NCBI GenBank assembly: GCA_028564675.1
Contig: JAOVVO010000292.1
Coordinates: 30,479-94,478, forward strand
DNA length: 64,000 nt
Source of the DNA: Onchocerca lupi
Taxonomy: Eukaryota; Nematoda; Chromadorea; Rhabditida; Onchocercidae
Direction of reading: 5' to 3'
Position 1 is the first letter of the stretch. Every line of letters starts with the position of its first letter. The translations under genes and the position numbers were made by a program. This document shows, piece after piece, positions 63,874 through 64,000 of the stretch. Under the pieces are notes generated by a model that searched no databases, was not told the origin of the DNA, and saw only the letters and a program-made list of their open reading frames with translations.

Positions 63874-63957
63874 TTATATTATTTCTTGTAAATTATTGAT
63901 TTGAGATTGTAAACGTCGAATTTTCGTCGTTAAAATATTTTTATCATATGGCTTCAT
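63874..63957 (-). CDS. Short coding-like terminal exon, possible coiled coil
   Basis: Reads MKPYDKNILTTKIRRLQS then QINNLQEII and TAA (27 codons). The spacing of I/L residues (KI..LQSQI..LQEII) fits a coiled-coil heptad. It is preceded by an A-rich tract ending in AAAAAAG, so it may be the last exon of a gene entering from the right edge. Not recognised. Confidence 0.35.
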   Translation of the reverse strand: MKPYDKNILTTKIRRLQSQINNLQEII

Positions 63958-64000
63958 TTCTTTTTTCTTTTTTTTTTTTTTTTTGCATATGTTTTTTTTT
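63958..64000. other. Terminal T-tract
   Basis: The last 43 bases are almost entirely T and hold nothing interpretable. Confidence 0.6.

Overview
This window looks like a nuclear chromosome segment of a nematode, most likely a spirurid/filarial-type worm. The sequence is very AT-rich (roughly a quarter G+C by eye). Genes are split into many small exons with GT..AG introns, and several starts sit just behind a pyrimidine tract plus AG, as expected for spliced-leader addition. The gene models resemble Caenorhabditis/filarial homologues. The species is an inference. No bacterial features (operators, Shine-Dalgarno sites, CRISPR, IS elements) are present.

Layout. 1-4,363 (-): D-aspartate oxidase, running off the left edge. 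4.4-10.0 kb: sparse region with a frame-broken ORF (-), an orphan 3'-terminal exon (+) and two orphan exons (-). 10,043-12,312 (-): TFIID subunit TAF11. 13,583-18,656 (+): a two-module RmlB-like/RmlD-like SDR protein, divergent from TAF11 across a 1.27-kb spacer. 20,297-23,774 (-): an ornithine-decarboxylase homologue without the PLP lysine, convergent with the SDR gene. 24,283-24,670 (-): two exons of an unrecognised gene in an unusually GC-rich island. 24.7-29.8 kb: non-coding. 29,786-37,406 (-): a 21-exon CARMIL (capping-protein regulator). 37.4-39.7 kb: divergent spacer filled with degenerate and fold-back repeats. 39,694-41,405 (+): VPS25 (ESCRT-II), followed about 300 bp downstream on the same strand by 41,702-44,351 (+): TRMT61A (tRNA m1A58 methyltransferase), an operon-like pair. 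44.4-64.0 kb: a roughly 20-kb gene-poor tract with tandem repeats, microsatellites, telomere-like hexamers, fold-back elements and a few isolated coding-looking fragments.

I assembled exons by hand from reading frames, phase continuity and splice dinucleotides. Six gene models close in phase to full-length proteins of family-typical size (TAF11 290 aa, SDR protein 580 aa, ODC-like 494 aa, CARMIL 1057 aa, VPS25 176 aa, TRMT61A about 321 aa); the DDO gene is partial at the window edge.

The most interesting signals are two intact, multi-exon genes lying tail to tail that both look like pseudoenzymes. In the ODC homologue the PLP lysine and several other cofactor contacts are substituted, an antizyme-inhibitor-like state. 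In the SDR fusion the catalytic YxxxK lysine is lost in both halves. The rest of the genes are housekeeping and form no single pathway.
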